38,073 nt of DNA, taken from the NCBI GenBank assembly GCA_015056305.1, contig SVGO01000011.1, positions 1 through 38,073 on the forward strand. Direction: 5' to 3'. The DNA is from Clostridiales bacterium (lineage in GTDB: Bacteria > Bacillota > Clostridia > Christensenellales > Aristaeellaceae). Positions 1-8,028 of this stretch are shown here, in pieces (within the stretch, counting starts at the first letter, position 1; every line of letters starts with the position of its first letter). A program made the position numbers and the translations under genes. The notes beneath the pieces are model-generated. The model was not told where the DNA came from, did not search any database, and was given only the letters and a program-made list of their open reading frames with translations.

Positions 1-12
1 GCCGTATAAAAT

Positions 13-88
13 TGGTGGGCCTTCAGGGTTTCGAACCCCGGACCGAGCGGTTATGAGCCGCCTGCTCTGACCACTGAGCTAAAGGCCC
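13..88 (-). tRNA. tRNA with CAT anticodon (Ile2 or elongator Met)
   Basis: Reverse complement GGGCCTTTAGCTCAGTGGTCAGAGCAGGCGGCTCATAACCGCTCGGTCCGGGGTTCGAAACCCTGAAGGCCCACCA folds as a cloverleaf; 7-bp acceptor, encoded CCA, anticodon loop CTCATAA. Body resembles lysidine-type Ile2. Confidence 0.93.
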
Positions 89-111
89 CTGAAGAACCAG
101 CAAAAAGAAAA

Positions 112-186
112 TGGTGACCCCGAGGGGAATCGAACCCCTGTTATCGCCGTGAAAGGGCGGTGTCTTGACCTCTTGACCACGGGGCC
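112..186 (-). tRNA. tRNA-Glu(TTC)
   Basis: Reverse complement GGCCCCGTGGTCAAGAGGTCAAGACACCGCCCTTTCACGGCG...GGTTCGATTCCCCTCGGGGTCACCA; anticodon loop CTTTCAC. Confidence 0.95.
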
Positions 187-209
187 GTATCACCTGAGCC
201 CAAGAAAAT

Positions 210-286
210 TGGTCGGAGTGAAGGGATTCGAACCCCCGACCCCATGCTCCCAAAGCACGTGCGCTACCAAGCTGCGCTACACTCCG
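210..286 (-). tRNA. tRNA-Pro(TGG)
   Basis: Reverse complement CGGAGTGTAGCGCAGCTTGGTAGCGCACGTGCTTTGGGAGCATGGGGTCGGGGGTTCGAATCCCTTCACTCCGACCA; anticodon TGG. Confidence 0.95.
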
Positions 287-452
287 ATGGAAGACCTGCT
301 CTCTCAAGCACGAGGTTTATTATACACGAAAGCCCTCCATCTGTCAACCACTTTTTTTGCAAATTTGGTTGACATTGTTTTCTCCTTTTGCTATGCTGTT
401 CCCCGTGTGAATCATTTCTTATTGGTATGACTGAAAAAACGAGGGACGCATC

Positions 453-1736
453 ATGATCGACAACATGAAAATGTATACCCAGCTCGGCATCTCCGAGCAG
501 GTTTATCGCTATGGCGAGGACATCCTTTCCTCCCTGCGCGCGCGCTTTGACGAGATCGACCAGGTCGCCGAGTACAATCAGGCGAAGGTCATCGCCGCCA
601 TGCAGAAAAACCGCGTGAACGCCGGCTGCTTCGCCGGCACCACCGGCTACGGCTACAACGACGTGGGCCGTGACACGCTCGAGCGCGTGTATGCCGACTG
701 CTTCCATACCGAGGCGGCGCTCGTCCGCCCGAACATCGTCTGCGGCACGCATGCGCTTGCCGTCGCGCTGAGCGCGAACCTGCGCCCCGGCGACGAGCTC
801 CTCTCCCCCGTCGGCCGCCCGTATGACACGCTCGAAGAGGTCATCGGCATCCGTCCGAGCGCCTGCTCGCTGGCGGAATACGGCGTGACCTACGACGAGG
901 TCGCGCTCCTGCCGGACGGCACTATCGACTACGAGGGCGTGCGCGCGAAGATCAAGCCGCAGACGAAGATGTGCACCATCCAGCGCTCCAAGGGCTACGC
1001 CACCCGCCCGACGCTCTCCGTCACGGAGATCGGCAAGCTGATCGCCTTCATCAAGGGCATCCGCGCCGACATCATCTGCATGGTCGACAACTGCTACGGC
1101 GAGTTCGTGGATGTCATCGAGCCCAGCGATCTCGGCGCGGACATGATCGTCGGCTCCCTGATCAAGAATCCAGGCGGCGGCCTGGCGCCCATCGGCGGCT
1201 ACATCTGCGGCACGCAGGCGTGCGTCGATCGCTGCGCGTATCGTCTCTCCGCGCCGGGTCTGGGCCAGGAGGTCGGCGCAAATCTGGGCCTGATGACCAG
1301 CCTGTATCAGGGCTTCTTCCTCGCGCCGACGGTCGTCTCCGGCGCGCTCAAGGGCGCGATCTTCGCCGCAAACATCTACGAGAAGCTCGGCTTCCGCTGC
1401 GTGCCCAACGCCTCCGGGCCGCGCCACGACATCATTCAGGCCGTCGAGCTGGGCAGCGAAGCCGCGATGTGCGCCTTCTGCGAGGGCATTCAGGCTGCTG
1501 CGCCGGTGGACAGCTATGTGACCCCGGTGCCGTGGGACATGCCTGGCTACGACAATCAGGTCATCATGGCCGCGGGCGCGTTCATTCAGGGCAGCTCCAT
1601 CGAGCTCTCCGCCGACGGCCCGATCCGCGAGCCCTACGCTGTCTATTTCCAGGGCGGCCTCACCTGGGTGCACGCCAAGCTCGGCATCCTCATGAGCCTG
1701 CAGAAGCTCGTGGATGCGGGGATTGTGACGCTGTAA
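453..1736 (+). CDS. Methionine gamma-lyase family / aluminium-resistance-like PLP protein (YnbB-like)
   Basis: 427 aa; PLP-lyase features (GTHALAVAL, MVDNCYGEFVD, GSLIKNPGGGLAPIGGYICG) typical of PF06838-type proteins. Confidence 0.88.
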   Translation: MIDNMKMYTQLGISEQVYRYGEDILSSLRARFDEIDQVAEYNQAKVIAAMQKNRVNAGCFAGTTGYGYNDVGRDTLERVYADCFHTEAALVRPNIVCGTHALAVALSANLRPGDELLSPVGRPYDTLEEVIGIRPSACSLAEYGVTYDEVALLPDGTIDYEGVRAKIKPQTKMCTIQRSKGYATRPTLSVTEIGKLIAFIKGIRADIICMVDNCYGEFVDVIEPSDLGADMIVGSLIKNPGGGLAPIGGYICGTQACVDRCAYRLSAPGLGQEVGANLGLMTSLYQGFFLAPTVVSGALKGAIFAANIYEKLGFRCVPNASGPRHDIIQAVELGSEAAMCAFCEGIQAAAPVDSYVTPVPWDMPGYDNQVIMAAGAFIQGSSIELSADGPIREPYAVYFQGGLTWVHAKLGILMSLQKLVDAGIVTL

Positions 1737-1825
1737 GGGGGACGTTAGGGCTGCCGCCCTAAAACCCGCCTGGGGACCAGTCCCCAGACCCCTTCTTCGC
1801 TTCGCGTTGTTTGAAGAAGCCTATA
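1737..1825 (-). repeat. Modular palindromic intergenic repeat, locus 1 inverse arm
   Basis: Minus-strand CGCGAAGCGAAGAAGGGGTCTGGGGACTGGTCCCCAGGCGGGTTTTAGGGCGGCAGCCCTAACGTCCCCC; same scaffold as 15723-15800, 21350-21428, 33303-33380. Confidence 0.85.
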
Positions 1826-1834
1826 TATGAATTC

Positions 1835-1866
1835 GGACGCAGGAAATATCCTGCGTCCATTTTTAT
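1835..1866 (+). terminator. Rho-independent terminator
   Basis: GGACGCAGG-aaatat-CCTGCGTCC followed by ATTTTTATT. Confidence 0.85.
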
Positions 1867-1879
1867 TGCTTTCTCTCTT

Positions 1880-2056
1880 AAAGCCGCCGCGAAGCGGAAA
1901 AGGGAGTTTGAGGGATGAAATCCCTCAAGCAGGTCTTCGGGGACCGAAGCCTGCCGCGCCCAGTGGGCGAAACAGGCAGGCGGAGCGTCGGGAATCGCAA
2001 GGAGCAGCAGAATGCTGCGACTATGCGAGTTCCCCGGATGGCAGCCCTATCGTTCC
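1880..2056 (+). repeat. Long form of the modular palindromic repeat, locus 1 outward arm
   Basis: AAGCCGCCGCGAAGCGGAAAAGGGAGTTTGAGGGATGAAATCCCTCAAGCAGGTCTTCGGGGACCGAAGCCTGCCGCGCCCAGTGGGCG...GCAGCCCTATCGTTCC; near full-length homolog of the reverse complement of 15487-15663. Confidence 0.88.
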
Positions 2057-2057
2057 T

Positions 2058-2822
2058 TTAAATCGTCATCCCGCCGTCCACGACGATGTTCGCGCCGGTC
2101 ATGAAGCCGATGCCCTGCGCCGCGGCAAAGACGATGGCTTTGGCGACCTCGTCGCTTGTGCCAAGACGGCCCAGCGGCTGACGGGCAACGAAGTTCTGGA
2201 GCGCCTGCACGGGATCGGCGGTCTTGTCGATGCGCCCCTGCAGGGACGGAGAGAGGACTGTACCGGGACTCACGCAGTTGATGCGGATACCTTCGCCGAC
2301 GTATTCCGCCGCCATGGACTGCGACAGGGCGATCATCGCGCCCTTGGTCGCGCTGTAAATCGCGCGATTCTTCACGCCCTTGATCGCCACGACCGAGGCG
2401 ACATTGACGATGCTGCCGCGCGTCTTGCGCAGATAGGGCATGGCCAGACGGCTGAGCATGAACACGCTCTTGACATTCGTGTTCATCGAGCGGTCCCAGT
2501 CGTCCATATCGGCTGTCTCCACGCTGCCGTCCACAACAATGCCGGCAGCATTCACCAGCACGTCGATCCTGCCGAATCTTTCCACGGTCTCGCCGATGAT
2601 CGCCTCGCAGCCCGCCATCGTGCCCACGTCCGCGCGGACGGCGATCACGCTGCCGCCTGCGGCTTCGATCTCCTCTCGCGCGCTTTCGCAGGAATCGGAC
2701 AGGGAATTGACGACGACATTCGCACCATAGGCGGCAAAGAGCTTCGCCGCCTCGCGGCCCATGCCCGCACCGGAGCCGGTGACGATCACGGTCATATCGC
2801 TGAAATCAAACATGGATATCAT
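2058..2822 (-). CDS. SDR family NAD(P)-dependent oxidoreductase
   Basis: 254 aa; TGSGAGMGREAA Rossmann motif, NAAG, YSATKGAM catalytic YxxxK, C-terminal VVDGGMTI. Confidence 0.95.
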   Translation of the reverse strand: MISMFDFSDMTVIVTGSGAGMGREAAKLFAAYGANVVVNSLSDSCESAREEIEAAGGSVIAVRADVGTMAGCEAIIGETVERFGRIDVLVNAAGIVVDGSVETADMDDWDRSMNTNVKSVFMLSRLAMPYLRKTRGSIVNVASVVAIKGVKNRAIYSATKGAMIALSQSMAAEYVGEGIRINCVSPGTVLSPSLQGRIDKTADPVQALQNFVARQPLGRLGTSDEVAKAIVFAAAQGIGFMTGANIVVDGGMTI

Positions 2823-2877
2823 CTCCTCTTTTTTCTACGATACCATATTCCGGATGCAAAAACAAGCGGGAGAACAC

Positions 2878-3044
2878 GGGACGTTGGGGCCTCAGCCCCA
2901 AACCCCGACAAGGGACTTCGCCCCTTGACCCCATGTTCTAGGTCGCTTGCATAGTTGCGCAAGCGCTCCTTGCAGCTCCCGACGCTCCGCCTGCCTGCTT
3001 GCGTCACTGGCGGCGGCAGGCTCCAGTCTCGCGGCGGCTTGAAG
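2878..3044 (-). repeat. Modular palindromic repeat, rearranged/degenerate copy (locus 2)
   Basis: Minus strand shares GCCTGCCGCCGCCAGTG..GCAAGCAGGCAGGCGGAGCGTCGGGA..GCAAGGAGCGCTTGCGC with the long form, joined to a short-form scaffold (GGGGTCAAGGGGCGAAGTCCCTTGTCGGGGTTTGGGGC...GCCCCAACGTCCC). Confidence 0.82.
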
Positions 3045-3058
3045 CAGCATAGAAATAG

Positions 3059-3091
3059 AAAAACACCCCTGCGGAAATCCGCAGGGGTGTG
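3059..3091 (-). terminator. Rho-independent terminator of the 3105-4436 gene
   Basis: Minus strand CACCCCTGCGGATTTCCGCAGGGGTG followed by TTTTTCT. Confidence 0.88.
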
Positions 3092-3104
3092 ATGATATTA
3101 CCGA

Positions 3105-4436
3105 TTACGCGTTGAACACGTTCTCGTCGAGCTTGCCCTCGCTCTTGGCGATGGCAACGGCGGCGACGGAGTCGCCCACGCAGTTGAGGGAGGTAACCAG
3201 CATCTCGATCGGACGGTTGATCGCCAGGATCAGCGCGTAGCCCATCATGGTCGCCTCGCCGGTGAAGCCCATGCCGGAAAGGATGGTGAAGAGGATGACC
3301 GCGCCCGCGCCCGGAGCAGCCGGGGTGCCGACGGAGGCGATCAGCGCCAGAACCATGATCACCACGAGGTTGAGCAGGGTGACCTCATAGCCGCCCACGC
3401 CGGCCAGGAACAGGGTCGCAACGACCTGCATGATCGCAGTGCCGTCCATGTTGATGGTCATGCCCAGCGGCAGAACGAAGGACGCGATCTGATTGTCCAC
3501 GCCCAGATCCCTGACGTTGGTCTCGGTGTTCAGCGGCAGCGTCGCAGCGCTGGAGCTGGTGGAGAAGCCGAAGACGACGACCTTGAAGATCTTCTTGATG
3601 TAGGTGACCGGGTTCATCTTGGCGGCGATCGCAATGTAGAGCGGGTAGCCGATGAACAGGTAGGCAAGCAGCAGCGCGACGGTCAGGATGACGTAAGCGG
3701 CGGCCGGCTTGAGATAGTCGATGCCGTAGGTGGCAAAGGTGCGGGAGAGGAGCATGAAGACGGCGATCGGGCCGAACTTGTTGACCACAAAGTTCAGGAA
3801 CACGACGACGACGTCGCTGAGCTCCTTGCACAGGCGGTTGATCACGCTCTCCTCACCATAGCCGTTCTTGTTCAGGCTCAGGCCGATGACGATCGCCAGG
3901 AAGATCAGAGAGAGCACCGCGTTATTGACAGAGAAGGAAGCGGCGATGTTGCTCGGAACGATATTGAGGATCACGTTGAGCGGGTTCGCGCCGGTGGAGC
4001 CGGTCGCAGCGGCGAGGCCCTCGATCGTGGTGTTGAAGATGCCCATGTTGTAGCAGCCCAGCGCCACGGCGCCCGCCAGAACCAGCGCGACGGTCGTGGT
4101 CATCAGGAACCAGCCGAAGGTCTTCGCGGACACGCGGCCGAGGGTCGCGGCGTCGCGGATGGTGCCGATCGCCAGCACGATGGAGGTGAAGACCATCGGG
4201 ACGATAACCAGCTGCAGCGCCTTGACGAAGAGCTGACCGCCGATATAGAACAGACCGATGGCCTTCTCCGCGCCGGCAGCGGTGATATCCTGGAAGAGCA
4301 GGTTGTTGATCGTCTGCCAAACCGCGGAAGACGCGCCCACAGCCTCACGGATCGCCATGAAGACGAGGCCCGCCGCAATACCGGCGACCATGGAGATCAG
4401 CATCTTGACCGCAAGACGATTGCTGTTGTTTTTCAT
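3105..4436 (-). CDS. Dicarboxylate/amino acid:cation symporter (DAACS family)
   Basis: 443 aa; multi-TM; SSSAATLPLNTE, MTINMDGTAIMQV and NRPIEMLVTSLNCVGDSVAAV are DAACS signatures. Confidence 0.95.
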   Translation of the reverse strand: MKNNSNRLAVKMLISMVAGIAAGLVFMAIREAVGASSAVWQTINNLLFQDITAAGAEKAIGLFYIGGQLFVKALQLVIVPMVFTSIVLAIGTIRDAATLGRVSAKTFGWFLMTTTVALVLAGAVALGCYNMGIFNTTIEGLAAATGSTGANPLNVILNIVPSNIAASFSVNNAVLSLIFLAIVIGLSLNKNGYGEESVINRLCKELSDVVVVFLNFVVNKFGPIAVFMLLSRTFATYGIDYLKPAAAYVILTVALLLAYLFIGYPLYIAIAAKMNPVTYIKKIFKVVVFGFSTSSSAATLPLNTETNVRDLGVDNQIASFVLPLGMTINMDGTAIMQVVATLFLAGVGGYEVTLLNLVVIMVLALIASVGTPAAPGAGAVILFTILSGMGFTGEATMMGYALILAINRPIEMLVTSLNCVGDSVAAVAIAKSEGKLDENVFNA

Positions 4437-4548
4437 CGCTTTTTCCTCCTGTAGAAGATGTCCTATTTATTTTTTCCCAAATCTTCGATATTGTAACAGA
4501 TAAGCAGCGATTTGACAAGTGGAGTTTTTCGATTTTACGTATGTTATA

Positions 4549-6000
4549 TTAACTTTTTTTCGCGCCGTTTTTCCATTTTCCGGAGAAATAGAACCACAAG
4601 CCGATAAAGAACGGCGTAAAGCCTGCCAGCGCGTCGCCCAGCCAGAATCCGTAGTGCCTCATATCCAGCACAAGGCCGAGCAGCACGGCAAGGCCGATGC
4701 GCATGACGATGCCGTCGAGGATCGCCGTCGCAAAGTTCATGCGGTAATCGCCACTGCCATTGATCAGCGCATTCATGATCGCGCGCATCGCAGCGCCCGC
4801 AAAGAGCAGCACCGCGATGGGCACGTACTTTTCGCCGATCGCCAGCACGGCGGCGTCCTTGGTAAAGACGGAAAAGACCACATCCGGAAAGAAGACGATC
4901 ACCGAGGAGAACGCCGCCGCCACGCTCAGCGTGATCATCGCCAGCCGCACGAGGATCTTCTTCACACGCTCATACTCGAGCGCTGCGATATTCTGGCCGA
5001 CCATCGTGGAACCCGCCGTGTTCATCGCATTGGACACGAGATTGGCCACGCTGGAGAGCTTGTTGGCGATACCCGCGAAGGCCGAAACCGCGATGCCGTA
5101 GGAATTGATCCAGGAATTGACAAAGAGCTTGGAGATCTGGATCGACGCGCTCTTGATCGCCATGGGCAAACCAAGTCGGACGAGGTCCAGAAGCATCGCC
5201 CGATCCCAGTGAATAAAGTCGACCGGGCGCATATCCAGCACAAACTCCCTGCGCCGCACAGCCAGGAAGACGACGCAGCTGACAAAGCTGACGCCCTGGG
5301 AGATCACCGTCGCCAGCGCAGCGCCGCCGGGCCCCATGTCCAGCCCCATCACAAACAAGACGTCCAGCGCGAGATTGAGCACGGCGGCAATGCTGATGAA
5401 GACGAACGGATGCTTTGAGTCGCCCATGCCGCGCAGCACGGCAGAGACGATGTTGTATCCATAGATGAACACAAGGCCTGCCATGCACACGCATGAATAC
5501 GCCAGCGCACCGGCAAACGCCTCCTGCGGCGTATTCATCAGGCGGAGAATCCCCTCGCGGAAGACAAAACTCAGAAGACTCAGCAAAGCGGCGCAGAGCA
5601 TCAGAAAGCCGCTCATCGTGCCGACAAAGCGCCCCAGCTTCTCCCGCTGGCCGGAACCGATGAGCCTGGCGATGAGCACCTGCCCCGCCGCGGAAAAGCC
5701 CATCGCCACAAACGTAAGAAAATGCGATACGTCGCCGCCGACAGACACGGCAGAGATGCCCGCCTTGCCCAGATGATTGCCGACGATGATCATGTCGACC
5801 ATGTTGTAGACCACCTGCAGCAGATTCGACAGGAACAGCGGCCATGCAAACACCAGCAGCTGCTTTGTGATATTGCCCCGGGTAAAATCCCGGATCTGCG
5901 TCTTTTCCACGTCTGTCACACACCTGCTTCGTTTGAGAAAAAGCGTCGGATCACCGGTTCCATTTTCAGGACGGCTCCGCCGCTTCATGTTCATCTTCAT
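4549..6000 (-). CDS. MATE family efflux transporter
   Basis: 483 aa; TRGNITKQLLVFAWPLFLSNLLQVVYNMVDMIIVGNHLG; 12-TM pattern. Start may be internal (VEKTQIRD). Confidence 0.94.
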   Translation of the reverse strand: MKMNMKRRSRPENGTGDPTLFLKRSRCVTDVEKTQIRDFTRGNITKQLLVFAWPLFLSNLLQVVYNMVDMIIVGNHLGKAGISAVSVGGDVSHFLTFVAMGFSAAGQVLIARLIGSGQREKLGRFVGTMSGFLMLCAALLSLLSFVFREGILRLMNTPQEAFAGALAYSCVCMAGLVFIYGYNIVSAVLRGMGDSKHPFVFISIAAVLNLALDVLFVMGLDMGPGGAALATVISQGVSFVSCVVFLAVRRREFVLDMRPVDFIHWDRAMLLDLVRLGLPMAIKSASIQISKLFVNSWINSYGIAVSAFAGIANKLSSVANLVSNAMNTAGSTMVGQNIAALEYERVKKILVRLAMITLSVAAAFSSVIVFFPDVVFSVFTKDAAVLAIGEKYVPIAVLLFAGAAMRAIMNALINGSGDYRMNFATAILDGIVMRIGLAVLLGLVLDMRHYGFWLGDALAGFTPFFIGLWFYFSGKWKNGAKKS

Positions 6001-6871
6001 TTATGCTTTGCGTAAACGGGTCGGGAATCTCCAGCAGCTCATAGAGCAGCGCCCGGTTCCTTTCCATGCTGAATTCCAGACCGGAAGCGCCATGATGATC
6101 CTGCGTATAGCGGAACGTGCCCGCAGCCGGAATGGAATGTGTCTGCACATTCGCGCCGCGCAGCGCGATCGCCTTGATCGCCAGCTCAAACTGCGCGCCG
6201 ACGGACAGATCCGTTCGATACATGCCCAGCAAATCATCCACCAGCAGCAGCGCGCGCAAGGGCGTGATATCCGACAGCCCAGCGATCATCGCGCGCAGCG
6301 CCTTGCCCTGACGGCCCTGGCGGCCAAAGTCATTGTCCAATTCGCGGCAGCGCATATAGTAGAGCGCCTGCGCGCCGTTGAGCCGGCAGACGCCCTCCTG
6401 CAGCGGATAGCCGTCATAACGCCCGGCCACGCGATCGATATAATGGACTTCCGCCTGCGAAAGCTCAACGTCGACGCCGCCGACGGCGTCAATCACATCC
6501 ACCGCGCCCGAAAAATTGATGATGAAACGGCCGCGGATAGGTATGCCGAAGGCCTCCTCGATATAGCGCACCAGCGCCTGCTCGCCCTCCTCCGAGCGCA
6601 CCAGGGTATTGATCTTGACCATGCCCTTGCGATAGGAGGGCTGAACAAGGCTGTCGCGCGCAAAGGAGGTGAGCGTAATCCGATCCCGGCCGTAGTCCAG
6701 CGAAGCCAGGATAATCGCGTCGCTGCGCGCGCCGCCCTCCTGATTTCTGCCCCAGCCATCCGCACCGACAAGAAGATAATGCTCCATATCGATTTCTTCC
6801 GTCTGCGCACCGGCGGAAAACGCCGGCAGCAGGCACAGACACAGCAGCATGACAAACAGTCCCTTTCGCAC
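5966..6871 (-). CDS. LCP (LytR-CpsA-Psr) family protein
   Basis: SDAIILASLDYGRDRITLTSFARDSLVQ, INTLV, GAQALYYMRCRELDNDFGRQGRQ; signal-like VRKGLFVMLLCLCLLPAFSAGA. GTG start at 6871 preceded by AAAGGAGGG. Confidence 0.92.
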   Translation of the reverse strand: MRKGLFVMLLCLCLLPAFSAGAQTEEIDMEHYLLVGADGWGRNQEGGARSDAIILASLDYGRDRITLTSFARDSLVQPSYRKGMVKINTLVRSEEGEQALVRYIEEAFGIPIRGRFIINFSGAVDVIDAVGGVDVELSQAEVHYIDRVAGRYDGYPLQEGVCRLNGAQALYYMRCRELDNDFGRQGRQGKALRAMIAGLSDITPLRALLLVDDLLGMYRTDLSVGAQFELAIKAIALRGANVQTHSIPAAGTFRYTQDHHGASGLEFSMERNRALLYELLEIPDPFTQSINEDEHEAAEPS

Positions 6872-6998
6872 GGTGTTCTCCCTCCTTTGTCCAATTCGCA
6901 CATTGGGGTTTATTTCGACGGTTTTTTCCCGTCTCCTGCATATACGGCCAAATATAAGAAAGCCCTGCCCGCAGGCAAGGCTTCTCATATGCTTTTGA

Positions 6999-7829
6999 TC
7001 AGATTTCCCTGACGACCTGAATCGCCACGCAGGACGGGCCGCCCTGCGTGATAAACGCCGGGGTCAGCGTGTAGGTTTCAATCGTCGCCTCGGGGAAGGC
7101 TGCCTCCATCTCCGCCTTCGCTTCCAGCATGCGCGACTCATGCACGGCATGCGTGATGTAGATGCGCCAGCCCTTGCCCACGCCATGCTCGGCAAGCTTC
7201 TTGGCGACATGCACAAGCGCCTGCTTGTAGCTGCGCTTCACGGCGGACATCACCAGCTGGCAGCCATCTTCACTCTGGGTGAGCACGGGCGCGAGCCTGA
7301 TCGTCTTGCCCACCAGAGAGACCAGCGGAGAAAGGCGTCCGCCGCGGCGCAGATAGTCAAAATCCGCCGGCATGAGGAAGCTGAGGTCGGTCGCCATCAT
7401 TTGCTCCAGCGCATCGAGAATCTCCTGCTTGGCTGCGCCTTGCGCTGCCAGCTTCGCCGCGGTCTCAACCATGTAGCGATGCGGACCACAGAGCGTCGTG
7501 GTATTGACGACGGTGATATTCTCCGCGCCCTCGGCGGCGGCGACGGCGCTGTGATAGGTGCCGGAGAGGCCCTCGGCCATGGCGATATTGATGATCTCCT
7601 CGCCTGCAAACTCCTGATACAGGTCCATCACCTCGCCGATGGCCGGCTGGCTCGAGGACGGCATGTGTCCCTGATTGATGATCTCCACGAACTGCTCGGC
7701 GGTCATCTCATCAAGTTCGCGATAGTTCTGTCCCGCGATGGTGACAGCCAGCGGAGAAACGGCAAAGCCGGCCTCGCGCGCCTGCCGCGTGGAATAGAGC
7801 GTGGATGTATCGGAAACAATGCGGACCAT
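6999..7829 (-). CDS. DegV family protein
   Basis: MVRIVSDTSTLYSTRQARE, SSSQPAIGEVMDLYQ, GLSGTYHSAVAAAEG, LRRGGRLS. Confidence 0.95.
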   Translation of the reverse strand: MVRIVSDTSTLYSTRQAREAGFAVSPLAVTIAGQNYRELDEMTAEQFVEIINQGHMPSSSQPAIGEVMDLYQEFAGEEIINIAMAEGLSGTYHSAVAAAEGAENITVVNTTTLCGPHRYMVETAAKLAAQGAAKQEILDALEQMMATDLSFLMPADFDYLRRGGRLSPLVSLVGKTIRLAPVLTQSEDGCQLVMSAVKRSYKQALVHVAKKLAEHGVGKGWRIYITHAVHESRMLEAKAEMEAAFPEATIETYTLTPAFITQGGPSCVAIQVVREI

Positions 7830-7989
7830 ATGATAACTCTCCTTCAATATGTATTGATAAAATGCAAAAATGTTTGTATATACATAACTGAACAGGAATT
7901 ATACAGGAGAATTGTTGCTCAAATGTTGCAAAGTTCTTCAGATCTTGTTTCAATATCCTTCCTTCATTCAGAGCGTGTTAAGAATATAG

Positions 7990-8018
7990 AAAAGAAGCTC
8001 CGCGGTGCGGAGCTTCTC
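7990..8018 (-). terminator. Rho-independent terminator of the 8029-9225 gene
   Basis: Minus strand AGAAGCTCCGCACCGCGGAGCTTCTTTTC hairpin plus short T-run. Confidence 0.75.
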
Positions 8019-8028
8019 TGATATCCGA

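Noticed and set aside
264-1673. 469-aa minus-strand ORF opposite the Met gamma-lyase-like gene
   Set aside because: Low-complexity Ala/Asp/His/Arg-rich mirror frame of a well-supported plus-strand gene; typical high-GC antisense ORF.
5966-6000. 35-bp overlap of the LCP gene 3' end with the annotated MATE gene start
   Set aside because: Likely reflects an over-extended MATE start; an internal start removes the overlap.
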